A stretch of 64,000 nt of DNA, from positions 44,357-108,356 of the forward strand of contig PKUV01000180.1 of the NCBI GenBank assembly GCA_003131315.1, written 5' to 3'. Below are positions 41,878 to 50,274 of the stretch, one piece after another (positions within the stretch are counted from its first letter, which is position 1; each line of letters starts with the position of its first letter). Below the pieces are notes generated by a model. It saw only the letters and a program-made list of their open reading frames with translations, was not told the origin of the DNA and did no database searches. Origin of the DNA: Acidobacteriaceae bacterium. Lineage in GTDB: Bacteria; Acidobacteriota; Terriglobia; Terriglobales; Acidobacteriaceae. A program made the translations under genes and the position numbers.

Positions 41878-41908
41878 AAATCAGGCCGCTGGAAATCAGG
41901 CCGCTAGA
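41878..41908 (+). repeat. short tandem repeat before maeB
   Basis: AAATCAGGCCGCTGG and AAATCAGGCCGCTAG stand in tandem, ending about 20 bases before the maeB start. Confidence 0.7.
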
Positions 41909-41926
41909 AATCCGTGAGGAGCATAT

Positions 41927-44224
41927 ATGGTTACCAAACAACAAGCGCTCGACTACCACTTCGGCACACACCCGGGAAAGATTGAAGTCACTCCCACCAA
42001 GCCTTGCCGCACACAACGCGATCTAAGCCTGGCCTACACCCCCGGAGTAGCAGACCCGTGCCTGGAGATCCAAAAGAACCCGCACGATGCCTTCAAGTAC
42101 ACTGCCCGCGGCAACCTGGTCGCTGTTGTGAGCAATGGGACCGCAGTCCTCGGGCTCGGCGACATCGGTGCCCTTGCCGGCAAACCTGTCATGGAAGGCA
42201 AGGCCGTTCTATTCAAACGTTTTGCCAACGTGGATGTCTTCGACATTGAACTCGACACTCACGATCCGGATGAGGTCATCAAGGTCTGCCAGTTGATTGA
42301 GCCCACCTTCGGCGCCATCAACCTGGAGGACATCAAGGCGCCGGAGTGCTTCTACATCGAAGAGACCTTGAAAAAGACGATGAAGATTCCGGTCTTTCAC
42401 GATGACCAGCATGGCACCGCCATTATCTCCGGGGCGGCGTTGCTCAATGGCCTCGAAGTTGTAGGCAAGGACATCGGCAAGATTCGTGTAGTGGTGAACG
42501 GTGCGGGGGCTGCGGGCGTTGCTTGCGCTGAGCACTACGTCCGTCTGGGCGTCAAGCGCGAGAACGTCATTCTGTGCGACACCAAGGGAGTGATCTACAA
42601 GGGCCGCAGCGCAGGTATGAATCCCTACAAGGAGCGTTTCGCGATCAGTACCAGCCTGCGCACTCTGGCGGAGGCCATGGAGAACGCGGATGTGTTCCTC
42701 GGCCTGTCCGTGAAAGGTGCCATTACGCCGGACATGGTGCGTTCGATGGCGGCCCGTCCTATCGTCTTCGCTATGGCCAACCCGGATCCCGAAATCACCT
42801 ACGAAGAGGCTAAGGCGAGTCGTGATGACGTCATCATGGCCACCGGGCGTTCTGACTATCCCAACCAGGTGAACAATGTGCTGGGCTTCCCCTTCATCTT
42901 CCGCGGTGCCCTGGATGTGCGCGCCACAACCATCAATGAAGAGATGAAGCTGGCGGCGACCCGCGCTTTGGCGAATCTGGCGAAGGAAGATGTGCCCGAC
43001 TCGGTATGCCGCGCCTACGGGGTCGCGCGGTTGAAGTTCGGTCCCGACTACCTGATCCCCAAGCCGTTTGATCCACGCGTGCTGGTGTGGGAGTCCTCCG
43101 CCGTGGCCCAGGCAGCGATGGAAACCGGAGTGGCCCAGGAGCCGGTCAACATTCGGGAATACCGCGAACAGCTCGAGCGTCATCTGGGCAAAGCCCACGA
43201 GATCTCGCGCATGATGATTCACAAGGCCCAGGCCAAACCCAAGCACGTCGTTTTTCCCGAAGGAGACAACGAGAAAATCCTGCGCGCCTGCCACTCGATA
43301 TTGGATGAGAAGATAGCCACGCCCATTCTGCTCGGCAACGCTGCAACCATTCATGCCAAAACCGCCGAGCTCGGATTGGATCTGAAAGACGCGGAGATCG
43401 TGGATCCAGCCGCATCGCCTCTTCGCGAACGCTACATCCAGGAACTGTTCCGCCTGCGCCAGCGTCGCGGCGTCACCCTCACCGAGGCGCGCACGCTTAT
43501 CGACGAACGCAACATTTTCGCGTCCATGATGGTGCATATGGGAGATGCCGACGCTCTGGTCTCCGGCGTGACCCAGCACTTTCCCGACACCATTCGCCCC
43601 GCTCTGCAAATCATCCGCATGCGGGAAGGCCTGCACAAGGTCGCCGGATGCTATCCCCTGATCACGCGCAGCGGAGAGCTGTTATTCCTGGCCGACACCA
43701 GCGTCAATATCGATCCCTCCGCGGAAGACCTGGTGGAAATCGCCTTGTGTACCGCTCAAGAGGCTCGGCGCTTTGACATAGTACCGCGAGTTGCCATGCT
43801 TTCCTTCTCCAGCTTTGGCGGCACCAAGCACCCGTTCTGCGACAAGGTCCGGAAAGCAGTGGAGCTGCTGCACAAAGCCGACCCGACCCTGATCGTGGAT
43901 GGAGAGATCATGGCCGATGTTGCCGTCTCTCCGGAAATACTGGAGCAGACCTATCCTTTCAGTCCGCTGAAGGGCGGTGCCAACGTGCTGGTGTTCCCCG
44001 ACCTCGCCTCCGCCAACATTGCCTACAAGCTGCTAACCACGATTGGCGGCGCCGAGATCCTTGGTCCCATCCTCATGGGTATGACTCGGCCCGTGCATTT
44101 GGTGGCCCGCGGCGCCGAAGTGGAGGAGATCGTGAACGCTGTCGCCATCGCCGTGGTGGACGCGCGGGAGGCCGAGCTAGCCACGATGTCAGAAATCACG
44201 AAATCAGTCGCGCAGGCGGACTAG
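41927..44224 (+). CDS. maeB: MaeB-type malic enzyme fused to a phosphotransacetylase-like domain
   Basis: A 765-residue protein. Residues 1-425 are malic enzyme: Leu-Ala-Tyr-Thr-Pro-Gly-Val-Ala near 35, Asn-Leu-Glu-Asp-Ile near 127, His-Asp-Asp-Gln-His-Gly-Thr-Ala near 155, and a Gly-Ala-Gly-Ala-Ala-Gly nucleotide site near 189. Residues 430-765 resemble phosphotransacetylase, which in MaeB proteins usually serves acetyl-CoA regulation rather than catalysis. Reaction: malate to pyruvate and CO2 with NADP reduction. CGTGAGGAGCATAT precedes the ATG. The gene lies between the Crp/Fnr regulator 2 region and the ferredoxin oxidoreductase operon, linking C4 acids to pyruvate and reducing power. Confidence 0.95.
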   Translation: MVTKQQALDYHFGTHPGKIEVTPTKPCRTQRDLSLAYTPGVADPCLEIQKNPHDAFKYTARGNLVAVVSNGTAVLGLGDIGALAGKPVMEGKAVLFKRFANVDVFDIELDTHDPDEVIKVCQLIEPTFGAINLEDIKAPECFYIEETLKKTMKIPVFHDDQHGTAIISGAALLNGLEVVGKDIGKIRVVVNGAGAAGVACAEHYVRLGVKRENVILCDTKGVIYKGRSAGMNPYKERFAISTSLRTLAEAMENADVFLGLSVKGAITPDMVRSMAARPIVFAMANPDPEITYEEAKASRDDVIMATGRSDYPNQVNNVLGFPFIFRGALDVRATTINEEMKLAATRALANLAKEDVPDSVCRAYGVARLKFGPDYLIPKPFDPRVLVWESSAVAQAAMETGVAQEPVNIREYREQLERHLGKAHEISRMMIHKAQAKPKHVVFPEGDNEKILRACHSILDEKIATPILLGNAATIHAKTAELGLDLKDAEIVDPAASPLRERYIQELFRLRQRRGVTLTEARTLIDERNIFASMMVHMGDADALVSGVTQHFPDTIRPALQIIRMREGLHKVAGCYPLITRSGELLFLADTSVNIDPSAEDLVEIALCTAQEARRFDIVPRVAMLSFSSFGGTKHPFCDKVRKAVELLHKADPTLIVDGEIMADVAVSPEILEQTYPFSPLKGGANVLVFPDLASANIAYKLLTTIGGAEILGPILMGMTRPVHLVARGAEVEEIVNAVAIAVVDAREAELATMSEITKSVAQAD

Positions 44225-44294
44225 GGCGGTTTCACAAACGATGTGCCGGATGGCAACCGGCGAGCTTCGGTCACCTGCCTGGGTCCTGAGTTCC

Positions 44295-44352
44295 TTGTGT
44301 GGTGACGGGGCTTTGCCCCGTCCAAGCGGGGCGTAGCCCCGCTTCCACACAA
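44295..44352. repeat. double-hairpin palindromic element with TTGTGTGG/CCACACAA ends
   Basis: TTGTGTGG at 44295 and CCACACAA at 44345 enclose GACGGGGCTTTGCCCCGTC and AGCGGGGCGTAGCCCCGCT hairpins. It stands between maeB and the L11 remnant and could terminate both directions. Confidence 0.7.
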
Positions 44353-44354
44353 AC

Positions 44355-44490
44355 CTATCCAACCATTTCAATCCCCATCGACCGCGCCGTACCGCGCACG
44401 CTCTTGATGGCGGCATCGAGAAGGCGCGGAAAGCGCTTAAAGTCCGGCCTTACACGCTGTAGGAGCGGTTCCACTTCTTCAACAGACAAG
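44355..44490 (-). pseudogene. C-terminal remnant of ribosomal protein L11
   Basis: On the minus strand a frame ending at TAG 44355-44357 reads ...Leu-Leu-Asp-Ala-Ala-Ile-Lys-Ser-Val-Arg-Gly-Thr-Ala-Arg-Ser-Met-Gly-Ile-Glu-Met. The Gly-Thr-Ala-Arg-Ser-Met-Gly-Ile/Leu ending is the well-known C-terminus of L11. Upstream the frame runs out of L11-like sequence within about 45 codons and then enters the cytochrome coding region in another frame, so no intact rplK exists here. The fragment begins three bases from a palindromic element. An intact rplK is expected elsewhere in the genome. Confidence 0.55.
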
Positions 44491-44560
44491 CAACGGGCAC
44501 AAGCCAGCGCTTGTGCCCTGACCGGCTCTGCGCCCGGTCCGCAGATGCTCGGCAGACGGC

Positions 44561-45010
44561 CTACTTCGCTTGCAGAGATTCGATGTACTGGGTGAGGTTC
44601 GCCGTGCGCTGCTGCACCTCACTCTCGTGGCCACCGCTCATACTCCAAAACAACGCTCCCCACACCGGCATGTCCTTGGATCCGTGCGCGGGAAGAGCGG
44701 ATTCGCCGCGGATGGAGGCCGCGACTTTCAAAGCGGGGTATTTTCCTCCGTTGTTCTTGCTTAGCAGGGTGAGGTCGGTGGGAGGAATCTTCAGCGCGCT
44801 GGCCGCTGGGCCTCCACCTTTGCCGTCGGTTCCGTGGCAAACGGCACAGTATGCCGTGTACATATCTTTGCCGGATACAGGCGACGTGGACTTGATAGGA
44901 ACATGCTTTATGGCTTTCTCGGGTTGGCCCTGCGTTTGGTCCTGCGCCGCTACCGTACAGGCGCATACGATCAGGGCGGTAAACATCAAAATCAGTTTCT
45001 TTATTGACAT
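44561..45010 (-). CDS. secreted monohaem cytochrome c (class I)
   Basis: A 149-residue protein with signal peptide (cleavage near Val-Ala-Ala-Gln at residue 22), CAVCH haem motif near residue 55 followed by Gly-Thr-Asp-Gly-Lys-Gly, and the axial Met in Asp-Met-Pro-Val-Trp-Gly near residue 113. The domain is of the cytochrome c type found in electron shuttles and oxidase-linked carriers. AAGGAGAAAATGCG stands before the ATG. A transmembrane-anchored protein of unknown function lies just upstream on the same strand (45111-45779). The 3' end overlaps in another frame with the L11 remnant. Confidence 0.88.
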   Translation of the reverse strand: MSIKKLILMFTALIVCACTVAAQDQTQGQPEKAIKHVPIKSTSPVSGKDMYTAYCAVCHGTDGKGGGPAASALKIPPTDLTLLSKNNGGKYPALKVAASIRGESALPAHGSKDMPVWGALFWSMSGGHESEVQQRTANLTQYIESLQAK

Positions 45011-45110
45011 CGCATTTTCTCCTTTTAAACCAAGGCTCTCTTCTCTGAAATTCCAAGCACAATCAGAAACCGAAAACCGGCGGCCTTGCTACCTTCCGCC
45101 TCGCCGCCCG

Positions 45111-45779
45111 CTACCGCGCCGGGATTTTCCATTCCCGACCGTTCCGCACCAGAGCAAGCGTGGATCTCGTCGGGTCCCCGTGATAGAAGTCGACTTCATA
45201 CTTGTTGATCAGGGTTTGACGTTCCCAAAAGTTGAAGCTTTTCACCAGCGGACCGCCCGCGTCGAACGCGTCTCCCAATTGATTTGGCACCCACTTCCAG
45301 TTGTATTCGACGATCGCGTTGTCGGCTCCGTTCATGTTTACACCGGCGACGCTCACGAATTGTCGTTGCGCCAGGGGAGCCTGATACGAGAAGGTGCCAT
45401 CCGTTTCTTTCGATTTTTTGCAACCCGGGATACCGGTCAGCAGTCGCTCTCCTTCGGGTGTGAGCGAGACCAGCACGCTGCCCCGCGCCGCCTTGCCCAA
45501 TTTAACGATTCCCGCTTTTTCCAATAATCGATAATTAGGATCCGGTAGTTTTTCGTCGTTTTTCACGAGACCAGTGCGGAAGTGGATGATGGCCGGACCT
45601 GGTCCCTGGAGCGCCGCTGTTACTATCCCGCTCGCCTCCTGCGCGTTCAGAGGCGTCTTCCCTCGGACTTGGAGTATCACGTAGGTTGCTAAGCCCACGA
45701 TCCCAGCTACCAGACACAGCATGAGCAGCAGCGGCATGAACGATGAGCGTCGTTCCATCTCAACTTCGGCTTCAAACAT
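45111..45779 (-). CDS. single-span membrane protein of unknown function
   Basis: A 222-residue protein with one transmembrane helix at about residues 15-35 and a soluble domain outside. The domain contains a short helical part (Tyr-Arg-Leu-Leu-Glu-Lys-Ala-Gly-Ile-Val near residue 84, then Leu-Thr-Pro-Glu-Gly-Glu-Arg-Leu-Leu), which looks like a winged-helix fragment, and an all-beta C-terminus with many aromatic residues. I do not recognise a family. ATG 45779 follows an AAGGGGGC box; a frame to 45815 is longer. It lies 100 bases upstream of a monohaem cytochrome on the same strand and may form a unit with it, divergent from kor. Confidence 0.7.
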   Translation of the reverse strand: MFEAEVEMERRSSFMPLLLMLCLVAGIVGLATYVILQVRGKTPLNAQEASGIVTAALQGPGPAIIHFRTGLVKNDEKLPDPNYRLLEKAGIVKLGKAARGSVLVSLTPEGERLLTGIPGCKKSKETDGTFSYQAPLAQRQFVSVAGVNMNGADNAIVEYNWKWVPNQLGDAFDAGGPLVKSFNFWERQTLINKYEVDFYHGDPTRSTLALVRNGREWKIPAR

Positions 45780-45964
45780 GGCAGCCCCCTTCTTGAACAG
45801 TCGCGAATTCCTCACTCAACTCTTCATTCTGAGTCCACCGCATTCCCGATTGCTGTGATCAAAGGCACGATCGATTGTGTCTTGTATCACGATGAGGCAA
45901 TACCCTCACCGTCTCCTGGAGCAATACTCCGGTTACAGAAGGCGTGCGCGCCCTCACGTACATA

Positions 45965-45980
45965 TGTGATTGTTGTCACA
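45965..45980. promoter_or_regulatory. Crp/Fnr-type operator, perfect TGTGA-N6-TCACA
   Basis: TGTGATTGTTGTCACA lies 76 bases before korD and about 186 before the divergent gene at 45779. Confidence 0.65.
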
Positions 45981-46055
45981 CCAACGGTACCCCCCACACA
46001 GCATAATTACGTCAGATTTCGTGGAGTGTTCGACCACGTTGAGAGTTTAGATCCC

Positions 46056-46289
46056 ATGGCAAAAGGACGTGTTTCCATCGTCGTTGAGCGCTGCAAAGCC
46101 TGTGGCTTCTGTGTGGAGTTTTGTCCCACAAAAGTGCTTGCGCTCTCTTCCGCTTTCAATTCCAAGGGCTACCATCCCCCGCACGTCGTGCATCCGGAAA
46201 AGTGCAGTGGTTGTGACTTGTGCGGGATGTACTGCCCCGACTTCGCCATTTACGCCACCAAGGTTCTCGCTGGGGGAGGTGACAGATGA
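46056..46289 (+). CDS. korD: 2x[4Fe-4S] ferredoxin subunit of 2-oxoacid:ferredoxin oxidoreductase
   Basis: A 77-residue iron-sulfur protein with two cluster motifs: Cys-Lys-Ala-Cys-Gly-Phe-Cys-Val-Glu-Phe-Cys-Pro near residue 14 and Cys-Ser-Gly-Cys-Asp-Leu-Cys-Gly-Met-Tyr-Cys-Pro near residue 51. This is the delta subunit type of KOR enzymes. The ATG at 46056 opens the conserved part; the longer frame from 45855 runs through the promoter. It overlaps korA by four bases (ATGA). The four kor genes are translationally coupled throughout. The perfect TGTGA operator upstream suggests redox control of the whole operon. Confidence 0.9.
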   Translation: MAKGRVSIVVERCKACGFCVEFCPTKVLALSSAFNSKGYHPPHVVHPEKCSGCDLCGMYCPDFAIYATKVLAGGGDR

Positions 46290-47455
46290 AGGCTGACCCT
46301 CGCGGCGTGCTCACCGGCACACACTTTATGGACGGCGACCACGCCTGCTGCGAAGGCGCGCTGGCCGCCGGCAGCCGGTTCGCCGCCGGATACCCCATAA
46401 CTCCTTCCACCGAAATCGTTGAGCGCTTTGCCTCTCGTGTGCCTACCGTAGGCGGAACGTTTATCCAGATGGAAGACGAACTCGCGGCTTCCATCACGCT
46501 CCAAGGCGCGGTCTGGGGCGGAGCCAAGGCGTTTACCGTGACCTCCGGCCCCGGCTTTTCTCTGATGATGGAACACATCGGCTACGCTGCCATGACCGAG
46601 ACGCCGTGCGTGTTCGTGGATGTGCAGCGCGGAGGACCGTCCACCGGCCTGCCCACGCTCCCCGCGCAAGCCGACATGATGCAGGCGCGTTGGGGCTCGC
46701 ATGGCGACTACGAGATCATCGCCCTCTGCCCCAATTCGCCGCAGGAGTGTTTTGACCTCACCATCAAAGCCTTCAACCTGGCCGAAGAATTCCGCGTGCC
46801 CGTGATGTTCATGATGGACGAAGTCGTGGGCCACATGACCGAGAAGGTCGTGATTCCTGCCGCCGACCAGATCGAAGTCGTACCGCGCCGCCATACTCGC
46901 AAGCCGGTTGACGAGTACCTCCCCTATGCAACCAACGGCGACCTGGTTCCGGAAATGGCACACGCTGGCGAAGGCTACAACTTTCATGTCACCGGCTTGA
47001 CTCACGACGAACACGGCTATCCGAACATGACTCCTCAGATCCAGGACAAGCTGGTTCGCCGTTTGCAAAACAAGATTCGAGACGCCGCCGACCGCATTGC
47101 CCTGTTCGAGGAAGAGCAACTCGAGGGCGCCGATGTAGTGGTCGTCTCCTACGGAATCACTTCCCGAGTGGCTCAACGAGCCATCGAGGCGGCTCGTGAA
47201 CGGGGTCTGCGCGTCGGCAAGTTGCGCCTGATCACCGCCTGGCCGTTCCCAGAGAAAAAGATCCGCGAACTCGCAGCGAATGTGAAAGCATTCGTCGTCC
47301 CCGAACTCAATCTGGGCCAGATGGTGCGAGAAGTGGAGCGAGCTGCCGCGGGCCAGGCAAAGACATTCGCCGTGTCGCACGCGGGCGGCGGAGTTCACAA
47401 CCCCGAAGACATCCTCAAGGTAATTGTGGAGGCCAGCCGATGCCAGGCAGCTTGA
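46286..47455 (+). CDS. korA: 2-oxoglutarate:ferredoxin oxidoreductase, alpha subunit
   Basis: A 389-residue protein with the alpha-subunit signature Gly-Tyr-Pro-Ile-Thr-Pro-Ser-Thr-Glu near residue 35, Thr-Ser-Gly-Pro-Gly-Phe-Ser-Leu-Met near 92, and Gly-Gly-Pro-Ser-Thr-Gly-Leu-Pro-Thr near 121, which is the KorA-type CoA/pyrophosphate region. A C-terminal domain (Val-Val-Val-Val-Ser-Tyr-Gly) follows. The complex makes succinyl-CoA from 2-oxoglutarate with ferredoxin as acceptor, or runs in reverse. Substrate is inferred from four-gene order and subunit size; a different 2-oxoacid cannot be excluded. Confidence 0.92.
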   Translation: MKADPRGVLTGTHFMDGDHACCEGALAAGSRFAAGYPITPSTEIVERFASRVPTVGGTFIQMEDELAASITLQGAVWGGAKAFTVTSGPGFSLMMEHIGYAAMTETPCVFVDVQRGGPSTGLPTLPAQADMMQARWGSHGDYEIIALCPNSPQECFDLTIKAFNLAEEFRVPVMFMMDEVVGHMTEKVVIPAADQIEVVPRRHTRKPVDEYLPYATNGDLVPEMAHAGEGYNFHVTGLTHDEHGYPNMTPQIQDKLVRRLQNKIRDAADRIALFEEEQLEGADVVVVSYGITSRVAQRAIEAARERGLRVGKLRLITAWPFPEKKIRELAANVKAFVVPELNLGQMVREVERAAAGQAKTFAVSHAGGGVHNPEDILKVIVEASRCQAA

Positions 47456-48321
47456 TCAACGATCTCGGCAACCCCGTCGAGCCCTTCTTACGCAGCGATC
47501 GCATGCCCCACATCTGGTGCCCGGGATGCGGCATTGGCACCACCGTGAACTCTTTCGCCCGCGCGCTCATCGAATCGAAAATCGATTTGCAATCGCTGGC
47601 CCTGGTCTCGGGCATCGGCTGTACTGGGCGCGTGGCGGGCTACGTCAAACTGGATTCTTTCCATACCACGCACGGCCGCGCTATCCCGTTTGCCACCGGG
47701 CTCAAACTAGCAAACCCAAAGCTGAACGTCGTCGTCTATTCCGGTGACGGCGATCTTTCGGCCATCGGGGGCAATCATCTGATTCACGCCGCGCGTCGCA
47801 ACATCGATTTGAAAGTCATCTGCGTGAACAATCTGATCTACGCCATGACTGGCGGCCAGACCGCGCCCACGACTCCGGATCACTCGATTACTTCCACGAA
47901 TCCCTACGGTGTGTTTGAGCCGTCGTTCAATCTGCCGCACCTGGTCGAAGCCGCGGGCGCGGTTTACGTCGCGCGCTGGACCACGTTTCACGTTCGGCAA
48001 CTGTCGCGCTCCATCAGCGAGGCGTTTCAGAAGAAAGGCTTCTCCTTTATCGAAGTGATCTCGCCCTGTCCCACGCTTTATCAGCGCCGCAACAAGCTGG
48101 GCGATGGTCTCGACGCCATGAAGTACTACAAAGAGAAGAGCAAAGTCCGGCACGGAGCGCCTACCAATGAAGTCGGCCTGACCATGACCGGGGAGATCGT
48201 CGTCGGCAAATTCGTGGACCGCGACCGCCCCGATTACCAAACCATGATGCGAACGCAATACACCGAATCGCTGGGAGAGAGATTCGTGGAACAACCGGAG
48301 ATGGTATGCGACTGCAGCTAA
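47440..48321 (+). CDS. korB: 2-oxoglutarate:ferredoxin oxidoreductase, beta subunit
   Basis: A 293-residue thiamine-diphosphate-binding subunit: Trp-Cys-Pro-Gly-Cys-Gly-Ile-Gly near residue 27, Ser-Gly-Ile-Gly-Cys near 60, and the ThDP motif Gly-Asp-Gly-Asp-Leu-Ser-Ala-Ile-Gly-Gly-Asn near 104 through Asn-Asn-Leu-Ile-Tyr-Ala-Met-Thr-Gly-Gly-Gln near 131. The start overlaps korA by 16 bases. The two N-terminal Cys probably help hold an iron-sulfur cluster, as in homologues. Partner of korA in the same complex. Confidence 0.92.
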   Translation: MPGSLINDLGNPVEPFLRSDRMPHIWCPGCGIGTTVNSFARALIESKIDLQSLALVSGIGCTGRVAGYVKLDSFHTTHGRAIPFATGLKLANPKLNVVVYSGDGDLSAIGGNHLIHAARRNIDLKVICVNNLIYAMTGGQTAPTTPDHSITSTNPYGVFEPSFNLPHLVEAAGAVYVARWTTFHVRQLSRSISEAFQKKGFSFIEVISPCPTLYQRRNKLGDGLDAMKYYKEKSKVRHGAPTNEVGLTMTGEIVVGKFVDRDRPDYQTMMRTQYTESLGERFVEQPEMVCDCS

Positions 48322-48908
48322 CGGAAATTCGTATCGCGGGATTTGGCGGCCAGGGAGTGATCCTCTCGGCCATTGTCCTGGGCAAGGCTGCCTCGATTTA
48401 TCAAGGTGCTTTTGCCACCATGACACAGAACTTCGGCCCGGAGGCCCGAGGCGGCGCCTGCAGTGCGCAGCTCGTCCTTTCCGATTCGCCAGTGTTGTAC
48501 CCGTATATCACTCAGCCGGACATCCTTGTCGTAATGTCGCAAGAGGCCTATGCGCGCTTCGGCCCCGAGTTGAAAGACGGCGGCATCATGATCGTCGAGC
48601 AGGATCTGGTGCGAGTTTCAGATCACAAACAGGAAATCCAGGTCTACAGCGTCCCAGCGACCCGCATCGCCGAAGAGCTCGGAAAGCGCATGGTGCTGAA
48701 TTCGGTGATGGTGGGATTCTTCACTGCGGTCACACTCCTGCTGGATGCCGATGCCGTGCGCAAGGCCGTCGCCGATTCTGTTCCGCCAAGCTTCCGGGAA
48801 CTGAACCTGAAAGCCTTCGAAAAAGGGCTGGAGTACGGAGCCACTGCGTTAACCGCCACGCCGAACACTGCCGACCCAGACCTGCATGTGGAGTACTCGC
48901 GGGAGTGA
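48306..48908 (+). CDS. korC: 2-oxoglutarate:ferredoxin oxidoreductase, gamma subunit
   Basis: A 200-residue gamma subunit with the family opening Ile-Arg-Ile-Ala-Gly-Phe-Gly-Gly-Gln-Gly-Val near residue 8 and Pro-Glu-Ala-Arg-Gly-Gly near residue 44, followed by Leu-Asn-Ser-Val-Met-Val-Gly-Phe near residue 130. It overlaps korB by 16 bases, so korDABC is one transcript. It closes the operon; the gap 48909-49175 shows no gene. Confidence 0.92.
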   Translation: MRLQLTEIRIAGFGGQGVILSAIVLGKAASIYQGAFATMTQNFGPEARGGACSAQLVLSDSPVLYPYITQPDILVVMSQEAYARFGPELKDGGIMIVEQDLVRVSDHKQEIQVYSVPATRIAEELGKRMVLNSVMVGFFTAVTLLLDADAVRKAVADSVPPSFRELNLKAFEKGLEYGATALTATPNTADPDLHVEYSRE

Positions 48909-49175
48909 GTCCGCACTGTTGCATTCTTCAACTTTTGCTGTTGTAAGATTCATCGGTGCGTTGGCCAGCCCGCAAGCCACTGATTTCAAGCCGTCATTCT
49001 CTTCATCCGCCTCCAAACACTACAAACATGAGCTTTGACCTGTTGCGATTTCCATCAAAGCGTTGTTGACAATCTCATCGCAATAGCTCGCGCCACGAAA
49101 TCGCCTTTCGTCTATCCGCTTCATTTCACAGGAGATCGCCGCCCGCATCGAACTAACTCGCAATTCGCCTCGTCT

Positions 49176-49190
49176 TGGCATGGGGATTGC
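49176..49190 (+). promoter_or_regulatory. sigma-54 promoter of the H-protein-like gene
   Basis: TGGCATGGGGATTGC matches the TGGCA...TTGC consensus with correct GG-N10-GC spacing, 53 bases before ATG 49243. It is the best sigma-54 promoter in the window. Confidence 0.72.
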
Positions 49191-49242
49191 CTTAAGAAAA
49201 GTGCTGAGTGGCTCGCTAGACGGCCCTCCGACGAGGTGACTT

Positions 49243-49920
49243 ATGACAGTCCTACTGGTTCTCTTCTTCTTCGCAACCTTCTTGCTGATTGATTATTTCC
49301 GCAGTCGCCACGCCATTGTGCAACCAGCGTTGCAGGTCGCCCCAGCGAAGTATGACGCTGTGCCACGCTTGCAGCCGGCCTTGGTCGGTGGCTTCGCGGT
49401 CCCAGAGAACCTGCGCTACCACCCCGGTCACACTTGGGCATTGAGCGAGAGCCCCAACCTGGTGCGGGTCGGCATGGATGATTTTGCCTCTAAGCTGACC
49501 GGCAAGGTGGAGAGCATCACGCTGCCGCAACGCGGCCAATGGATTCGCCAGGGCCAGAAGATGTGCACCCTGTATCGCGACGACTGCGCCGTTGACATGG
49601 TTTCGCCGATCGAGGGCAGCGTGTCTGACATCAACATGGCGCTCATAAAGGATCCTAAACTGGCACTCCGCGATCCCTACGGAGAAGGCTGGCTGCTGAC
49701 GGTGCAGTCGCCCGATGCCAAGACAAGCTTCAAGAACTTGCTGGGTGGCCCGCTCGCCCGCTGGTGGACGGAAGAGTCGGCAAGCCGCCTGCAGCGCCGG
49801 ATGCCGATGGCGATGGCTGGTGCCTTGGCCCAGGATGGTGGAGTCGCCATGAATGATCTCTCAACCCACATCCCCGACCAGGACTGGCTGCCCCTGGCGA
49901 AAGAGTTCTTCCTGTCATAA
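49243..49920 (+). CDS. membrane-anchored glycine-cleavage H-protein-like, without the lipoyl lysine
   Basis: A 225-residue protein with an N-terminal transmembrane helix (residues 2-18) and an H-protein fold at about 58-155: His-Thr-Trp-Ala near 63, Val-Gly-Met-Asp-Asp-Phe-Ala near 76, Leu-Pro-Gln-Arg-Gly near 94, and Asp-Pro-Tyr-Gly-Glu-Gly-Trp-Leu near 150, all in normal GcvH order. At the lipoate site, where GcvH has Glu-Ser-Val-Lys, this protein has Tyr-Arg-Asp-Asp-Cys-Ala-Val-Asp-Met at 111-119, so no lipoyl-lysine is present. A C-terminal helical extension of 60 residues is extra. It cannot act in glycine cleavage as known. GAGGTG precedes the ATG; the gene stands alone between a sigma-54 promoter and a strong terminator. 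Confidence 0.85.
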   Translation: MTVLLVLFFFATFLLIDYFRSRHAIVQPALQVAPAKYDAVPRLQPALVGGFAVPENLRYHPGHTWALSESPNLVRVGMDDFASKLTGKVESITLPQRGQWIRQGQKMCTLYRDDCAVDMVSPIEGSVSDINMALIKDPKLALRDPYGEGWLLTVQSPDAKTSFKNLLGGPLARWWTEESASRLQRRMPMAMAGALAQDGGVAMNDLSTHIPDQDWLPLAKEFFLS

Positions 49921-49969
49921 GTCAAACTCGCGGCCAGCGAGGCGAACCAGCCTCGCCGAGGACCGCTGA

Positions 49970-50028
49970 AACACCGGCCGCCCGGATCCAAGGCTGAAAA
50001 GCCAGGACACCGGGCGGCCGGTGTTTTT
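49970..50028 (+). terminator. strong rho-independent terminator
   Basis: ACACCGGCCGCCCGG (49971) pairs with CCGGGCGGCCGGTGT (50010), followed by TTTT. It lies 50 bases after the H-protein-like gene and faces the convergent TonB receptor gene. Confidence 0.88.
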
Positions 50029-50274
50029 ACAGAGTCCCCAACTGTGGGTGCCCCATCCTTGCGCGTTCTGTGCGCAAGGGTGGGATTCCACGGTCGCGTC
50101 CCGCGAAAGAAGATGGCGTGTCTTTGAACCAGTGGATCGCGGTAGCGGTCGCCGAAAAAGTTGGAGTGGTGGAAACCGCGGCCGACTTTTTCAAGAAGCG
50201 CGCCGGCAAGGCCACCGGCGAAGGACTCATGAAGTTTCTCCGCACCGCGCCCAAGACCCGGCGCCGCGGCCATG

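Noticed and set aside
42209..43636. 475-codon minus-strand open frame opposite maeB
   Set aside because: maeB is unmistakable on the plus strand; the opposite frame is a by-product of high G/C third positions.
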